A stretch of DNA of 64,000 bases from Paenibacillus sp. JDR-2 (lineage in GTDB: Bacteria; Bacillota; Bacilli; Paenibacillales; Paenibacillaceae), in assembly GCF_000023585.1 (NCBI RefSeq), contig NC_012914.1:5153501-5217500 (forward strand), written 5' to 3'. Below the pieces are notes generated by a model, which did no database searches, had not been told where the DNA came from, and was given only the letters and a program-made list of their open reading frames with translations. Numbering within the stretch: the stretch's first letter is position 1; every line of letters starts with the position of its first letter. The position numbers were made by a program, and so were the translations under genes. Positions 44,744 through 53,452 of the stretch are shown here, in pieces.

Positions 44744-44974
44744 ATGAATCCATTCGAACGAAGCGCCGACCGCCGGCGCAAGCAGCAGGGCAAGCGTGAC
44801 AATCCGGAAGGCGTTCCAACGGAGAAAGAGAGTCTGTTCGACAAGTATGTTAGCGAACGCACAGTTGATCCGATCCCAGTAGAGGACCAGACCATTGAGC
44901 AGCAGGACGAAAAGGAGAAAGACCGCACGAAACGGGATTCCTCCAGCGAACGCAAGTATCGTACCGGAATTTGA
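44744..44974 (+). CDS. Small hydrophilic protein, 76 residues
   Basis: Extremely charged: many Lys, Arg, Glu, Asp, with runs such as RRRKQQGKRD and EKEKDRTKRDSSSERK. No membrane segment or fold expected; likely disordered. ATG follows GGGAGGTG, a very strong ribosome site, which is the main reason to believe in the gene. Starts divergent from the serine hydrolase. Family not recognised. Confidence 0.6.
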   Translation: MNPFERSADRRRKQQGKRDNPEGVPTEKESLFDKYVSERTVDPIPVEDQTIEQQDEKEKDRTKRDSSSERKYRTGI

Positions 44975-45057
44975 CTGAACCACCCGTAATAACTTCTATA
45001 GTAAGAATTCTATACGAAGAAGTATGCGGATGTGCCAACAGGAATTTGCGGCGGACA

Positions 45058-45552
45058 CTAATCGCTCAAGCGAGTCGTATATTTCGGATCAGACGCCGAA
45101 TAGACAACATCTTCCAAGGTGGGATCGGCAAAGGCGTTAACATTCGTTAAATGACCGTCATAGCCGCCTACCTTGGTCAGCGCCGTACCGTTACGCCACA
45201 CCATCATCAAGCCGTGCTCTACTTCCCAGCTGCAGTTCGCCTCCATGCTGACATACCAGTTGTCGTCACCGTTCCAGCCTTGTTGCACCTCTATATCGCC
45301 AGGGGTAACATGCGCCCAAATATCAGCGGGGGTTTGCGGAATACCCATCTCCTCGTCCAGCCAATCCTCTCCTCCAACCGCCTCATGAAAGTCCTTATAG
45401 TAAGCATAGACGTGGCGAGAGTCCGCCAACCGGTCTTCTTCCGTAAGAGAAAGAAATGCCTTCAAAGCAGCAGCCGCTTTCATATCGCTTGGGTCGATCT
45501 CCTCAACGATTTCAACTATAGCGTTATCGAAGTACGGAACTCGTATCATCAA
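45058..45552 (-). CDS. DUF6985-like hypothetical protein
   Basis: 164 residues, soluble. The end (VSMEANCSWEVEHGLMMVWRNG, LTKVGGYDGHLTN) resembles DUF6985, a domain common in Bacillales and in polymorphic-toxin immunity contexts. Two adjacent ATGs after AGGAGG. It ends after a hypothetical 2TM protein on the same strand (10 bases apart). Function unknown; the family assignment is from memory. Confidence 0.6.
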   Translation of the reverse strand: MMIRVPYFDNAIVEIVEEIDPSDMKAAAALKAFLSLTEEDRLADSRHVYAYYKDFHEAVGGEDWLDEEMGIPQTPADIWAHVTPGDIEVQQGWNGDDNWYVSMEANCSWEVEHGLMMVWRNGTALTKVGGYDGHLTNVNAFADPTLEDVVYSASDPKYTTRLSD

Positions 45553-45562
45553 TTGTCTCCTC

Positions 45563-45808
45563 CTATTTTATTTTTTTCGGGAATCCGTATACGAACAGTA
45601 TTAAGCCAATGAACGTAAGAACAGGTACAAAAATATTATCGAAGAAGCCTGCGATATGCGTTTGCGGTATGGCATGCATGTTTACTTCATACATAGCTAC
45701 AATTTCGCGGCTGCGAGCCAGCAAAGAGCCCACACGTTCGAATGTATAGATTACTCCAGCGGATATTATAAAAGCAGCCCCTAGTTTTCGATAAAAGTCG
45801 TTGCCCAT
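45563..45808 (-). CDS. Small membrane protein, 81 residues
   Basis: Two hydrophobic segments (about residues 8-28 and 54-74). ATG lies 13 bases after GGAGG, a long gap. Just upstream of the DUF6985-like gene, so probably one message. Not recognised. Confidence 0.55.
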   Translation of the reverse strand: MGNDFYRKLGAAFIISAGVIYTFERVGSLLARSREIVAMYEVNMHAIPQTHIAGFFDNIFVPVLTFIGLILFVYGFPKKIK

Positions 45809-45919
45809 AAATGCTTTGTTTCCTCCTCAATTGTTTCTGGCTTCACCTACCCTCTTATTTTACTATAATGTTCCAATTGCATTAACCCACTTCCATTAAT
45901 TTCGCACAGTTATCCTAAC

Positions 45920-45954
45920 AAAAAACAGCAGCCGGTAAATATAATCGGCTACTG
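45920..45954 (-). terminator. Terminator after the 45976 gene
   Basis: Imperfect hairpin ACAGCAGCCGG with CGGCTACTGT and a T-run on the minus strand. Confidence 0.65.
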
Positions 45955-45975
45955 TCATGTTTGTTTATGCGTTGA

Positions 45976-46773
45976 TTAATGATTGACCGCCGCTTGCGGA
46001 CTCTCCTGCATCTTTGCGGCAACACCGCCTCGAAAGGCAACTAGAATCACTATGGCAATGAACAATACCAGACTAACAGCTCCTTTGCTGTATCCCACTC
46101 CCCCATCGGCATGCGCTGCAGAGAACCAATCCGCAAACGAAGCGCCAACAGGACGAGTCAAGATATAGGCAAACCAAAAGGCTATTACTTCCTTCATATT
46201 AAACAGCCAATAACATAATGCAGGTATAAGTAATAAGGCGAAGAACATGATCCCGGAATCCAAGTATCCTAAATGCAGGCTGGAAGCCGTTAGGTCCCCT
46301 GCAGAAGTACCCAAGGCGAATGTGGTTAGAACAGTCAACCAATAAAAAACTTCTCTTCTCCGGGTATTTATGCTGTGTATGGATAAGCTTTTCTCTTTCA
46401 CATACCAGGTTAGAAGTACCGCGGCCAGCATGATAACAAAAAAGAAGGTTGAAGCCATATAGGGTATTCCAAGTCCTACGCGAATTACATCAGCAGCCGT
46501 TGTTCCAAATATGCTAACCATGATTACAACAAGCCAATACAAGCTGGCGATATACCTTTGCACCTTGAATTGAAGGAGCATGGCTGCAATAAAAACGGCT
46601 ACGCTTATGGGTAATGAGATTATCGGATTTAATCGTTCGAATAAATAATCCGAAGCTACTTCTCCCAAAGCTGTTGTAAGGAGCTTTGTTATCCAGAAGT
46701 ATAACGTGATTTCAGGTACTTTCGCTAGCATTTCTGCTGGGTTGGCTTTAAATGCGTCTTTGTAAATGTACAT
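45976..46773 (-). CDS. COG4705-type membrane protein with four internal repeats
   Basis: 265 residues, about eight helices. Four repeats of a [FY]W-x5-[T/V]-x3-G-x4-D unit: FWITKLLTTALGEVASD, YWLVVIMVSIFGTTAAD, YWLTVLTTFALGTSAGD and FWFAYILTRPVGASFAD, separated by a pair of helices each. Paralog of the next gene upstream (46795) and 21 bases behind it; probably one message. The family has no proven function. ATG after AGGAG. Confidence 0.75.
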   Translation of the reverse strand: MYIYKDAFKANPAEMLAKVPEITLYFWITKLLTTALGEVASDYLFERLNPIISLPISVAVFIAAMLLQFKVQRYIASLYWLVVIMVSIFGTTAADVIRVGLGIPYMASTFFFVIMLAAVLLTWYVKEKSLSIHSINTRRREVFYWLTVLTTFALGTSAGDLTASSLHLGYLDSGIMFFALLLIPALCYWLFNMKEVIAFWFAYILTRPVGASFADWFSAAHADGGVGYSKGAVSLVLFIAIVILVAFRGGVAAKMQESPQAAVNH

Positions 46774-46794
46774 CGTTGTCTACTCCTGTCAAAA

Positions 46795-47997
46795 TTATTG
46801 ATTGGATGAGTTTAATACATTTAATGAATCCGTAAGAACGGTACTACTCTTACCTGCATCCGGATTTTTACTACGGACGGCCGCAAGAACATTGTCAATC
46901 GTGCCATCAATTTGCGTCCATGTTTTTCGATCTATTTTTCTTAGCTTAGGCTCCGACTTATCCCAATTATGTTCCAGATCATCGGCTCCAGATTTTGCTG
47001 ATTTCCAGTCATTGCCGGTGATGCTATTCTGAATGTCGTTTTCAAGTTGTATGAAACCGTCCAGTTGTCCACTCAAGGTTGTTTGCGAAGAATCAACCTG
47101 CGGCACAAGATTATGACTGCACCAGCTGTATCCGCCAATTCCTGCAACTAACAAGACAACGATTGTCGAGATGGACTGCACCCACACCTTTTGGATACCC
47201 GTACGTTGACCACCCGTCTTAACTTCCTCGGATTTCGGGATTAAATCAAGCTTAGTTACGGCCAGTAAAAGGATAACCGCCAATATAGCTATGAGAAATA
47301 TTACGCTTGTTACTGTAGCGCCGAGCTCCAAGCCGCCATTTTTCTTCGTTTGGGACAAATAATCTCCTAATGAAGCTCCTAGCGGCCTGGTCAAAATATA
47401 CGCAATCCAAAAAGCTAAAATCTCATTTAGCTTTAATTTCCATGCGACAAAAACAGAAGCAATGATTACAAGCACGATGATGCCTGTTTTTAAATATCCA
47501 AGACCGAGCTGTTCCGAATAAAGATCTCCCACGGCTGTACCTAAAGCAAAAGTAAACAGAATCGTCAGCCAATAGAATACTTCTCTTTTAAACGTATAAA
47601 TCGAATGGATGGATAGCGTTTTTTCACTTGCATACCAGGATAGGAAAGTTAATGCTAACAACAGAGTGAAGATGATTGTGCTTTGTTCAAGCGGCACTCC
47701 CCATCCGTCCGTCATATTGTCGGTAACTAGAGTGCCAAACACACTAATAAGCACTACGGTAAGCCAATAGATTAACGGGTTGTATCTCGATGTTTTAAAC
47801 TGAATATAGAGTACAACTGCAAATGCGATCCCCATTACCAAGGTAGTCACCGGCAAACCCAAGCCTACATTAACGCTTAAAAAATCCGAGAATGTTTCAC
47901 CCACTGTCGTACACAAAACTTTAATCAGCCAGAAAAAAATCGTTACTTGCGGAACCTTGCTTAAAAGCTGGTTATACTCTCTTGGAGAAGCAGCCAT
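46795..47997 (-). CDS. COG4705-type membrane protein with helical C-terminal domain
   Basis: 400 residues. The same four-repeat membrane part (about 1-250; FWLIKVLCTTVGETFSD, YWLTVVLISVFGTLVTD, YWLTILFTFALGTAVGD, FWIAYILTRPLGASLGD), then another helix (about 275-300) and an outside domain of about 100 residues, mostly alpha-helical and charged, resembling DUF4363. ATG at 47997 follows AAAGGGG; the two upstream starts in frame (48003, 48024) lie on or before the site. No function known. Confidence 0.72.
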   Translation of the reverse strand: MAASPREYNQLLSKVPQVTIFFWLIKVLCTTVGETFSDFLSVNVGLGLPVTTLVMGIAFAVVLYIQFKTSRYNPLIYWLTVVLISVFGTLVTDNMTDGWGVPLEQSTIIFTLLLALTFLSWYASEKTLSIHSIYTFKREVFYWLTILFTFALGTAVGDLYSEQLGLGYLKTGIIVLVIIASVFVAWKLKLNEILAFWIAYILTRPLGASLGDYLSQTKKNGGLELGATVTSVIFLIAILAVILLLAVTKLDLIPKSEEVKTGGQRTGIQKVWVQSISTIVVLLVAGIGGYSWCSHNLVPQVDSSQTTLSGQLDGFIQLENDIQNSITGNDWKSAKSGADDLEHNWDKSEPKLRKIDRKTWTQIDGTIDNVLAAVRSKNPDAGKSSTVLTDSLNVLNSSNQ

Positions 47998-48111
47998 TTT
48001 CATGCCCCTTTCAAATGATATCAAAGGAAATATCGATTATTTTTGCCTCTGTAGATTAACGTAAAATAATAAATAATTTATTAACTGGATATTAATATCA
48101 AAATAATACGG

Positions 48112-48146
48112 ACAAAAAAAAAGAGCCGGACAATGTCCGCCCCTCA
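48112..48146 (-). terminator. Minus-strand terminator with no matching gene
   Basis: Stem CGGAC-AAT-GTCCG (48127-48139) with nine T on the minus strand. No leftward gene ends here; the only gene to the right (48255) runs rightward. It would stop antisense transcription of the upstream region. Confidence 0.5.
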
Positions 48147-48254
48147 AATCTTAAAAAAATATTAATTCCATCATAAGGTGCATCTATTTGGGAAAATACA
48201 AGTTATGATAGTAAAATTCACGGCAAATTGAGCACCCAAAAGAGAGGGCCTAGT

Positions 48255-49127
48255 ATGAAAATAAAGAAAATTGGAATGGTTAGCGTTATGCTTGTTGTAA
48301 TGAGTTTTTCAATGAGTCCTTTTTTAAAAGAAAGCTTTAAAACGGTTCATGCCTCTAGCACAACAACGCAAACCCGTTTAGCACCGAATCATATCGTCAT
48401 TGTTGTAGAAGAGAACCACTCCTACAAGGAGATTATTGGAAATAAAAATGCCCCTTATATCAATCAACTCGTAAAAAACGGTGCCAATCTAACTAATCAT
48501 TTTGCGATTGAACACCCTAGCCAGCCGAACTATATCGATCTTTTCTCCGGTTCGAATCAAGGTGTAACCGATGATAAGCCATCCCATACTTTTAAAACAG
48601 ATAATTTAGCTAATGAGCTTATAAAACACGGCTACACATTTGGTGGTTATTCTGAAGGATTGCCAAGTGCAGGATTTACCGGCCCCTACGACCTTAAAAC
48701 CCTGTATGCTCGAAAACATAACCCCTGGGTTGATTTCACTAACGTTTCTGCAAAAGTAAATATGCCGTTTATCTCTTTTCCAAAGGACTACAGTAAACTT
48801 CCAACTGTTTCCTTTGTTGTTCCAAATCTAAAACACGACATACATGATGGAACAATTAAAGAAGCGGACGATTGGCTAAAGAACAACATGGCGGGCTATA
48901 TTGAATGGGCAAAAAAACATAATAGCATCTTTATTCTGACCTGGGACGAAGACGATAGGAGTGCTAAGAATAAAATCCCCACTATTATGATTGGCCAAAA
49001 AATCAAACCGCAAGCCTATATAACCAAAACAAATCATTATAATATGCTACGTACAATCGAAGACTTCTATGGATTGCCGGCACTGGGAAATAGCAAAAAC
49101 ATTAAGCCCATAAATGTATGGAAGTAA
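48255..49127 (+). CDS. Secreted phosphoesterase family protein
   Basis: 290 residues. A signal peptide (K-rich start, hydrophobic about 8-25, cut near ALA-like VHAS). Phosphoesterase family (PF04185) marks: IVIVVEENHSYKEI, PSQPNYIDLFSG, FVVPNLKHDIHDG and LTWDEDD. It acts outside the cell as an acid phosphatase or phospholipase C relative. ATG after AGAGAGGG. The base composition is more AT-rich than its neighbours, a hint of transfer. Confidence 0.87.
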   Translation: MKIKKIGMVSVMLVVMSFSMSPFLKESFKTVHASSTTTQTRLAPNHIVIVVEENHSYKEIIGNKNAPYINQLVKNGANLTNHFAIEHPSQPNYIDLFSGSNQGVTDDKPSHTFKTDNLANELIKHGYTFGGYSEGLPSAGFTGPYDLKTLYARKHNPWVDFTNVSAKVNMPFISFPKDYSKLPTVSFVVPNLKHDIHDGTIKEADDWLKNNMAGYIEWAKKHNSIFILTWDEDDRSAKNKIPTIMIGQKIKPQAYITKTNHYNMLRTIEDFYGLPALGNSKNIKPINVWK

Positions 49128-49157
49128 AATATAAAACAAGAAAATCTATTCGATATC

Positions 49158-49186
49158 AAAAAAGCCCCAACATGGGGCCTTTTTTA
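49158..49186. terminator. Bidirectional terminator after the phosphoesterase gene
   Basis: AAAAAGCCCC/GGGGCCTTTTTT hairpin with an AACAT loop. It serves both the phosphoesterase (plus) and the YusW-like gene (minus). Confidence 0.85.
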
Positions 49187-49197
49187 TTTGAGTTGCA

Positions 49198-50088
49198 TTA
49201 ATCCTCGTCATCATGCTCTTTATGTTCTTGGTGTTTACCATGATCGCCGTCACGGTCGTGGTCCTCGCCTTGATCATCATCGTCTTCGTCACCTTTTTGA
49301 CCTTTATTCTGGTCGTGGTCCCGATCGCTGCGATTCAATTGCTTTTGCTGTTTCTTCTTTTCTTGCTGCTCTTTATGAGCCTTCTGCCAAGCTTGCTGCA
49401 GCGCTTTTTTCTGTGCAATCAAAGCTTTTTTCTGCTCTTGCTTGGTAGGTTGATCATTAGCTGCAAGCTGTGCCTTCTGATTTTCTTGCACGTTTGATTG
49501 CATGGTTTGAACTTTCGTATCGTCCTTGTCAGCTTCGACGTCAGCGTCTTCGTCTTTCTCTTCCTTGAATTTCAGTTCTTCCGGACGATCCTTCAATTTG
49601 ATATCGATATTCAGTTCGACTTTAGCCGGCTCGACAGCAAAATGAGTGAATAACGCATCCATCACTTGCTGCTTGTCCATGTTAGCTTGAATCTTGATAG
49701 CTGCAAGCAGCTGCTGAATGAATTGAGTCGCTTCATCGCCTGTCAAATATTGTTTCCGATCCTCGGCAATTTTAATTTCCACCTTGGACTCGGTCTTTGA
49801 TTCTTCCTTTTCGAGCTCGATCTTAACTTTTACGTTATCGCCATCGATTTTCAAATCCAATGCTTTCAGCTGTTCAAGCTGAATTGGAGTTTCACTGTTG
49901 CTCGGTTGAGCAGACGCAAGCTTAACCACAGCCTCATCAGCTTTTGACGGGACAACGTACGTATCGCTTGCTGCCCGGTTGTCCTCTTTTGTTGCGGAAG
50001 AATCGTTATCCGCGTAAGCAACTAAGCCGTAAGAAAGTATGCTTGAGCATATTGCACCGATTAATATATAGGAAATTTTCTTCTTCAA
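49198..50088 (-). CDS. YusW-like secreted protein with acidic, His-rich tail
   Basis: 296 residues, TTG start after AGGAGG. A signal peptide (about 1-26, cut after VAYA), a YusW-like domain (about 70-150: VEIKIAEDRKQYLTGDEATQFIQQLL, DKQQVMDALFTHF), then a charged coil (about 190-260, many Lys/Gln) and a tail of about 35 residues made of Asp, His, Glu, Lys and Gly (DEDDDDQGEDHDRDGDHGKHQEHKEH). The tail could bind metals or wall polymer. Function unknown. Confidence 0.7.
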   Translation of the reverse strand: MKKKISYILIGAICSSILSYGLVAYADNDSSATKEDNRAASDTYVVPSKADEAVVKLASAQPSNSETPIQLEQLKALDLKIDGDNVKVKIELEKEESKTESKVEIKIAEDRKQYLTGDEATQFIQQLLAAIKIQANMDKQQVMDALFTHFAVEPAKVELNIDIKLKDRPEELKFKEEKDEDADVEADKDDTKVQTMQSNVQENQKAQLAANDQPTKQEQKKALIAQKKALQQAWQKAHKEQQEKKKQQKQLNRSDRDHDQNKGQKGDEDDDDQGEDHDRDGDHGKHQEHKEHDDED

Positions 50089-50212
50089 AATGTACCTCCT
50101 AAAATTACATGCATGTTTTTGTTCTTGGCGGCCAATATAGGATTTCGTTGCGTTGGGATCTTTTTAAGTCCGTATTTTTCGAAAAGTCCAAAAAAGCGTT
50201 TCTTAGCGAAAC

Positions 50213-50236
50213 AAAAAAGCCGCGATTTTCGCGGCC
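50213..50236 (-). terminator. Terminator after the hemolysin III gene
   Basis: Stem GCCGCG (50219-50224) with CGCGGC (50230-50235), six T on the minus strand. Confidence 0.8.
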
Positions 50237-50256
50237 TTCATGAATTCCTATGTTTC

Positions 50257-50892
50257 TCAAACATACAAAAGAATCGAAAAGAAATGACAGATCGATCCGG
50301 CGATAACAAAGAGATGCCATACAGCATGATGGTAAAGGAATCCTCTCCATACATAAAAGACGCTGCCGACTGTATAACACACCCCGCCGACGACCAAAAA
50401 CACAAGACCGCCATAGGCTAGATGATCAACTAGAGCTCCCCATGCAAATACGATCATCCACCCCATAATGACGTAACCAAGCGTAGATAGGAATAGAAAC
50501 CTCTTTACAAAAAAACATTTAAATACCACGCCGCTGATCGCAAGGCCCCAAATAACGCCGAATAAGCTCCAACCGAGCGGACCTCGTATCGTAACGAGCA
50601 GATACGGCGTGTATGTGCCGGCAATAAACAAATATATCGATCCATGATCGAAAATTTCAAACAGATCCTTTACTTTTCCTTCCGGAAAGCTATGCAAAAG
50701 GGTTGATGACATATATAAAATAAACATAAAAAATCCAAACAGGATAAACGATACGATATGCCAGGCTTCACCAATGTAACTCGCCCTGACAATGAGCAGT
50801 ACCAATGCGGCAATACTCAATCCGGCACCAATGCCATGGGTGATTGCGTTAGCTGCTTCTTCTTTTTTGGAATAGACATGTGTATTTGCCAT
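50257..50892 (-). CDS. Hemolysin III family membrane protein (PAQR superfamily)
   Basis: 211 residues, seven membrane helices. Family marks: EEAANAITHGIGAGLS (His in first helix), SSTLLHSF, FDHGSIYLFIAGTYTP and HAVWHLFVIAGSICHFF. These His/Asp residues bind a metal in PAQR proteins and hydrolase activity on amides has been suggested for the superfamily. ATG after AGGAGG. Single gene. Confidence 0.9.
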   Translation of the reverse strand: MANTHVYSKKEEAANAITHGIGAGLSIAALVLLIVRASYIGEAWHIVSFILFGFFMFILYMSSTLLHSFPEGKVKDLFEIFDHGSIYLFIAGTYTPYLLVTIRGPLGWSLFGVIWGLAISGVVFKCFFVKRFLFLSTLGYVIMGWMIVFAWGALVDHLAYGGLVFLVVGGVCYTVGSVFYVWRGFLYHHAVWHLFVIAGSICHFFSILLYV

Positions 50893-50950
50893 AGACTCCT
50901 CCTATTCAACTACTATAAGTTAGCTATACTACAAAAGATAGCATTCGTCA

Positions 50951-50983
50951 AAAAATAAAAGGCTGCCGAGCATATCGGCAACC
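50951..50983 (-). terminator. Terminator after the 50985 gene
   Basis: Hairpin GGCTGCCGA (50961-50969) with TCGGCAACC (50975-50983), T-rich after it on the minus strand. Confidence 0.7.
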
Positions 50984-50984
50984 G

Positions 50985-51443
50985 TTATCCTGTTATAGCC
51001 ACGCCAAGAGCTCTATGGTCCCAGAGTATATCTTCTACAACCGTTACCTGATTGGATTCACACGTAACAATTAATATAATTTCTCCCTTATTCCCTTTTT
51101 TAATTTGTTGCTGGTTTTTGTCCCGTTTCAAAAGATAAATAATCCAACTCAAGGCAGCGCCTATAAGAAAGCCCAGAATAAAACCGGCAACTCCCCAAAT
51201 TATTGGTCCTCCTCGCCACACGAAACCTTTACTAGCACCGATGGTTCCTAACAAGAAGGCAAAAATCATGCCTTTATCGATAAAGGACAGTCCATCAGCC
51301 CGGTGGATGCTATCAAGAAGTCTTGGTTCTTTTTTACGCAAATCAAGCGGCACTGCGTAAATGGCTGTGATTCCTTTTTCCTCAAGTTCTGTTATGGCAA
51401 TTTCAACAAACATTGAATACTCGAATGTTGCCAATATTTGCAT
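50985..51443 (-). CDS. Hypothetical membrane protein, 152 residues
   Basis: Cytoplasmic start of about 55 residues (with a two-stranded part MQILATFEYSMFVEI), two membrane helices (about 58-75 and 84-108) and a C-terminal domain (about 115-152) ending DILWDHRALGVAITG. ATG after TAGGAG; starts two bases after the stop of the 51446 gene, so it is the second gene of that unit. Family not recognised. Confidence 0.6.
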   Translation of the reverse strand: MQILATFEYSMFVEIAITELEEKGITAIYAVPLDLRKKEPRLLDSIHRADGLSFIDKGMIFAFLLGTIGASKGFVWRGGPIIWGVAGFILGFLIGAALSWIIYLLKRDKNQQQIKKGNKGEIILIVTCESNQVTVVEDILWDHRALGVAITG

Positions 51444-51445
51444 CG

Positions 51446-52228
51446 TTATTGATCTCCTATTGTGATGTGATGCCCGGCAGGCTGGTAATTTTCTATAAGA
51501 TATTGTTTTTGAGCATCATCAAACAGCTTGTTATTTTCCACCGTGTTCGTATAGGCATCATAAATGGTAAAGCAATAAAAGGAGGGGAAATACAAGAACC
51601 ATTGCTTATCAAGAACCGACGAGGAGAGGGCCACATCCCCTATGATCAGAAGGTGTAGGGCTAAGATTAGATTGGAGTTCCAAATGATCAGAATCGTGCT
51701 TATTAAAATAAAGATAGCCAAAATAATACGATGCAAGTAAAGCTGGCCAAGGCTCGGAATCCCCATGGACCATAAAACAGCTATCCATGGTTTGCGTTTA
51801 TCAAGGTAATTGATTTCCAGTGCCCCGATGCTAAATTGATTAAACCGTCCTTTTTCCCTTTGAGCCAAGAGATAAATTTTGTTTAAATCCACAGCCGTTC
51901 GATAACTATCATAAATCGCAAATAAGTAAACAGGGATATAAAGAGACATGAATTTGGGATCCATTACATCTCTGGCTGCCTGGAATTGACCGTTAAAGGT
52001 ATATATGATGGCTAAATTCAAATGAATTTTCTGGTTAATAAACATCTCCCACAGAATCAGAGCATATCCACGCAAATATTTATTTAAGAGCAGATGTCCA
52101 AAACCCGGAAAAGCTATGGACCAACAGGCTATTGTAATGGGGTTGCGCTTGTGCAGCTGCGTTGTTCCCAATATGCTAACATGCGCGATGTAACGTCTGT
52201 TTCGTAATTTATTTCTGAAATTCTCCAT
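51446..52228 (-). CDS. Hypothetical membrane protein with a duplicated module
   Basis: 260 residues. Two similar halves: WSIAFPGFGHLLLNKYLRGYALILWE with FAIYDSYRTAVDLNK, and WSMGIPSLGQLYLHRIILAIFILI with FTIYDAYTNTVENNK. Each half has two or three membrane helices. ATG after AAGGAGGGGAG. A 15-bp palindrome (52261-52275) lies upstream. The first of a two-gene unit. Not recognised by function. Confidence 0.65.
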   Translation of the reverse strand: MENFRNKLRNRRYIAHVSILGTTQLHKRNPITIACWSIAFPGFGHLLLNKYLRGYALILWEMFINQKIHLNLAIIYTFNGQFQAARDVMDPKFMSLYIPVYLFAIYDSYRTAVDLNKIYLLAQREKGRFNQFSIGALEINYLDKRKPWIAVLWSMGIPSLGQLYLHRIILAIFILISTILIIWNSNLILALHLLIIGDVALSSSVLDKQWFLYFPSFYCFTIYDAYTNTVENNKLFDDAQKQYLIENYQPAGHHITIGDQ

Positions 52229-52260
52229 TATCTCCCCTCCTTAAGTTTCCATTACCAACA

Positions 52261-52275
52261 ACAAAATTATTTTGT
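52261..52275. promoter_or_regulatory. 15-bp palindrome upstream of the 51446 gene
   Basis: ACAAAAT-T-ATTTTGT, perfect, 33 bases before the ATG of the 51446 gene and on the other side before a small frame at 52297. Candidate operator. Confidence 0.3.
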
Positions 52276-52296
52276 CTCTTTTTATGGAGGATATTC

Positions 52297-52428
52297 ATGC
52301 AGCTAAACTACGTTTCAGCAAAAGGTTTTACTTCTATCCTAACTGATCTAACTTGGCAAACAATCTTAATTTTCTCTACCACACTCCTAAATCTAACCGC
52401 ATCCCAACATAAACTAATTATGGTATAG
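52297..52428 (+). CDS. Possible 43-residue peptide
   Basis: ATG six bases after GGAGG; 43 codons ending in TAG, with a hydrophobic middle (about 19-33). No match recognised. It is divergent from the 51446 gene. Ribosome site is good but the frame is short and may be chance. Confidence 0.22.
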   Translation: MQLNYVSAKGFTSILTDLTWQTILIFSTTLLNLTASQHKLIMV

Positions 52429-52462
52429 TTCTGTAAATAAAATGAACAAGGTGGTTAATCGA

Positions 52463-52654
52463 TTGTTAGTCAATACCGATTCTTATTACTGCATGCATTG
52501 CAAGATCATCCATTTTCGCCAACAAGGGGATCTCGTCATGACGACCGGTTGGGTATGCATCGGCAGCGTCACGCACGCTGTCGGTTTCTGCAGTACCTAT
52601 AAGCCGCAGCTGCCTAACCAAGCTCATAGATCCCCCTTCGCAAGGCTTACTTAG
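52463..52654 (+). CDS. Small cysteine-rich hypothetical protein
   Basis: 63 residues from a TTG, eight bases after AAGGTGG (an ATG at 52442 lies before that site). The start has CMHC and later CIG and CST, so four Cys could bind a metal. Not recognised. Followed by a hairpin at 52661-52694. Confidence 0.4.
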   Translation: MLVNTDSYYCMHCKIIHFRQQGDLVMTTGWVCIGSVTHAVGFCSTYKPQLPNQAHRSPFARLT

Positions 52655-52660
52655 CCAAAT

Positions 52661-52694
52661 AAAACAAAAAGCTCCGTCCTAAGGGGACGGAGCT
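52661..52694 (-). terminator. Terminator after the 52764 gene
   Basis: Perfect 10-bp stem AGCTCCGTCC with GGACGGAGCT, five-base loop, followed on the minus strand by five T. Confidence 0.7.
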
Positions 52695-52763
52695 CGTTAT
52701 AAACCGCATAATACGGATCCAGCCAGAAAAATAACGATACCGGCCATAATATGAATGTCTGGT

Positions 52764-53210
52764 TCATAGTGATTTCTTCTTTGGCACGGATGTTGTTATA
52801 TAGTCTTCGTCCTTTAGAATCTTGGCAATATATAAAATCTGTCCCATGTGTTCAGAGAAATGCGTCGCGCTCTGAATAAAAATCTCTAGGTTCGATTGTT
52901 CACGATTTCCGGTTAAAGCGGTTTGAACTTCGCCAAATGAAGTATGGGTTAGTTCGATTAATTCAGCTTTCGTTTTAAATTGCGTTTCAAATTCCTTATC
53001 GCGATCTCTGGAGAATGGTTTATTGTTCATGGCCATGCCAATCCGCTCATTAATGTTCCCGCTTATATGAACAATTAAATTTGTTATGCTATTGCTAGAC
53101 TCGTTAGGGCGCCAGTTAACTTGTTGGTCGTCTAACTGATTCAATACCAAGATGATTCTTTTCTCAATGGCATCAAATCTATTCTTCAATACAGCTGTTA
53201 TCTCGGTCAT
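52764..53210 (-). CDS. DinB/DUF1572-type protein
   Basis: 148 residues, four-helix bundle of the DinB-like type. Likely metal ligands: His in LIVHISGNINERI and the pair in THFSEHMGQILYI. These proteins often serve as thiol- or metal-dependent transferases; the substrate is unknown. ATG at 53210 is six bases after GAGGTG; a GTG at 53219 lies on that site. Single gene. Confidence 0.75.
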   Translation of the reverse strand: MTEITAVLKNRFDAIEKRIILVLNQLDDQQVNWRPNESSNSITNLIVHISGNINERIGMAMNNKPFSRDRDKEFETQFKTKAELIELTHTSFGEVQTALTGNREQSNLEIFIQSATHFSEHMGQILYIAKILKDEDYITTSVPKKKSL

Positions 53211-53412
53211 TCCAATCACCTCATTCGAATGTTTTTATTCCTAACTTATCTACCAATAGATAGTTAAAGTGTGCCTCCTTATTATGCTATAGCTAACGCG
53301 GTGATGGTTATAACAATATTCTCAAAGGATTGCCTGATCTTATCACATCATTTGCCTGATGAAAGGCGAGCTTAGTCCCGGTGTGTTCGTGCCGTTTTCA
53401 TACAAAGCCAAG

Positions 53413-53444
53413 AAAAAAGCCGGTTCAGCATGCTGACCGGCTTT
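53413..53444 (-). terminator. Terminator after the second DUF1048 gene
   Basis: Hairpin AAGCCGGTTCAGCAT/GCTGACCGGCTT with six T on the minus strand. Confidence 0.75.
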
Positions 53445-53452
53445 CCTTTCCT

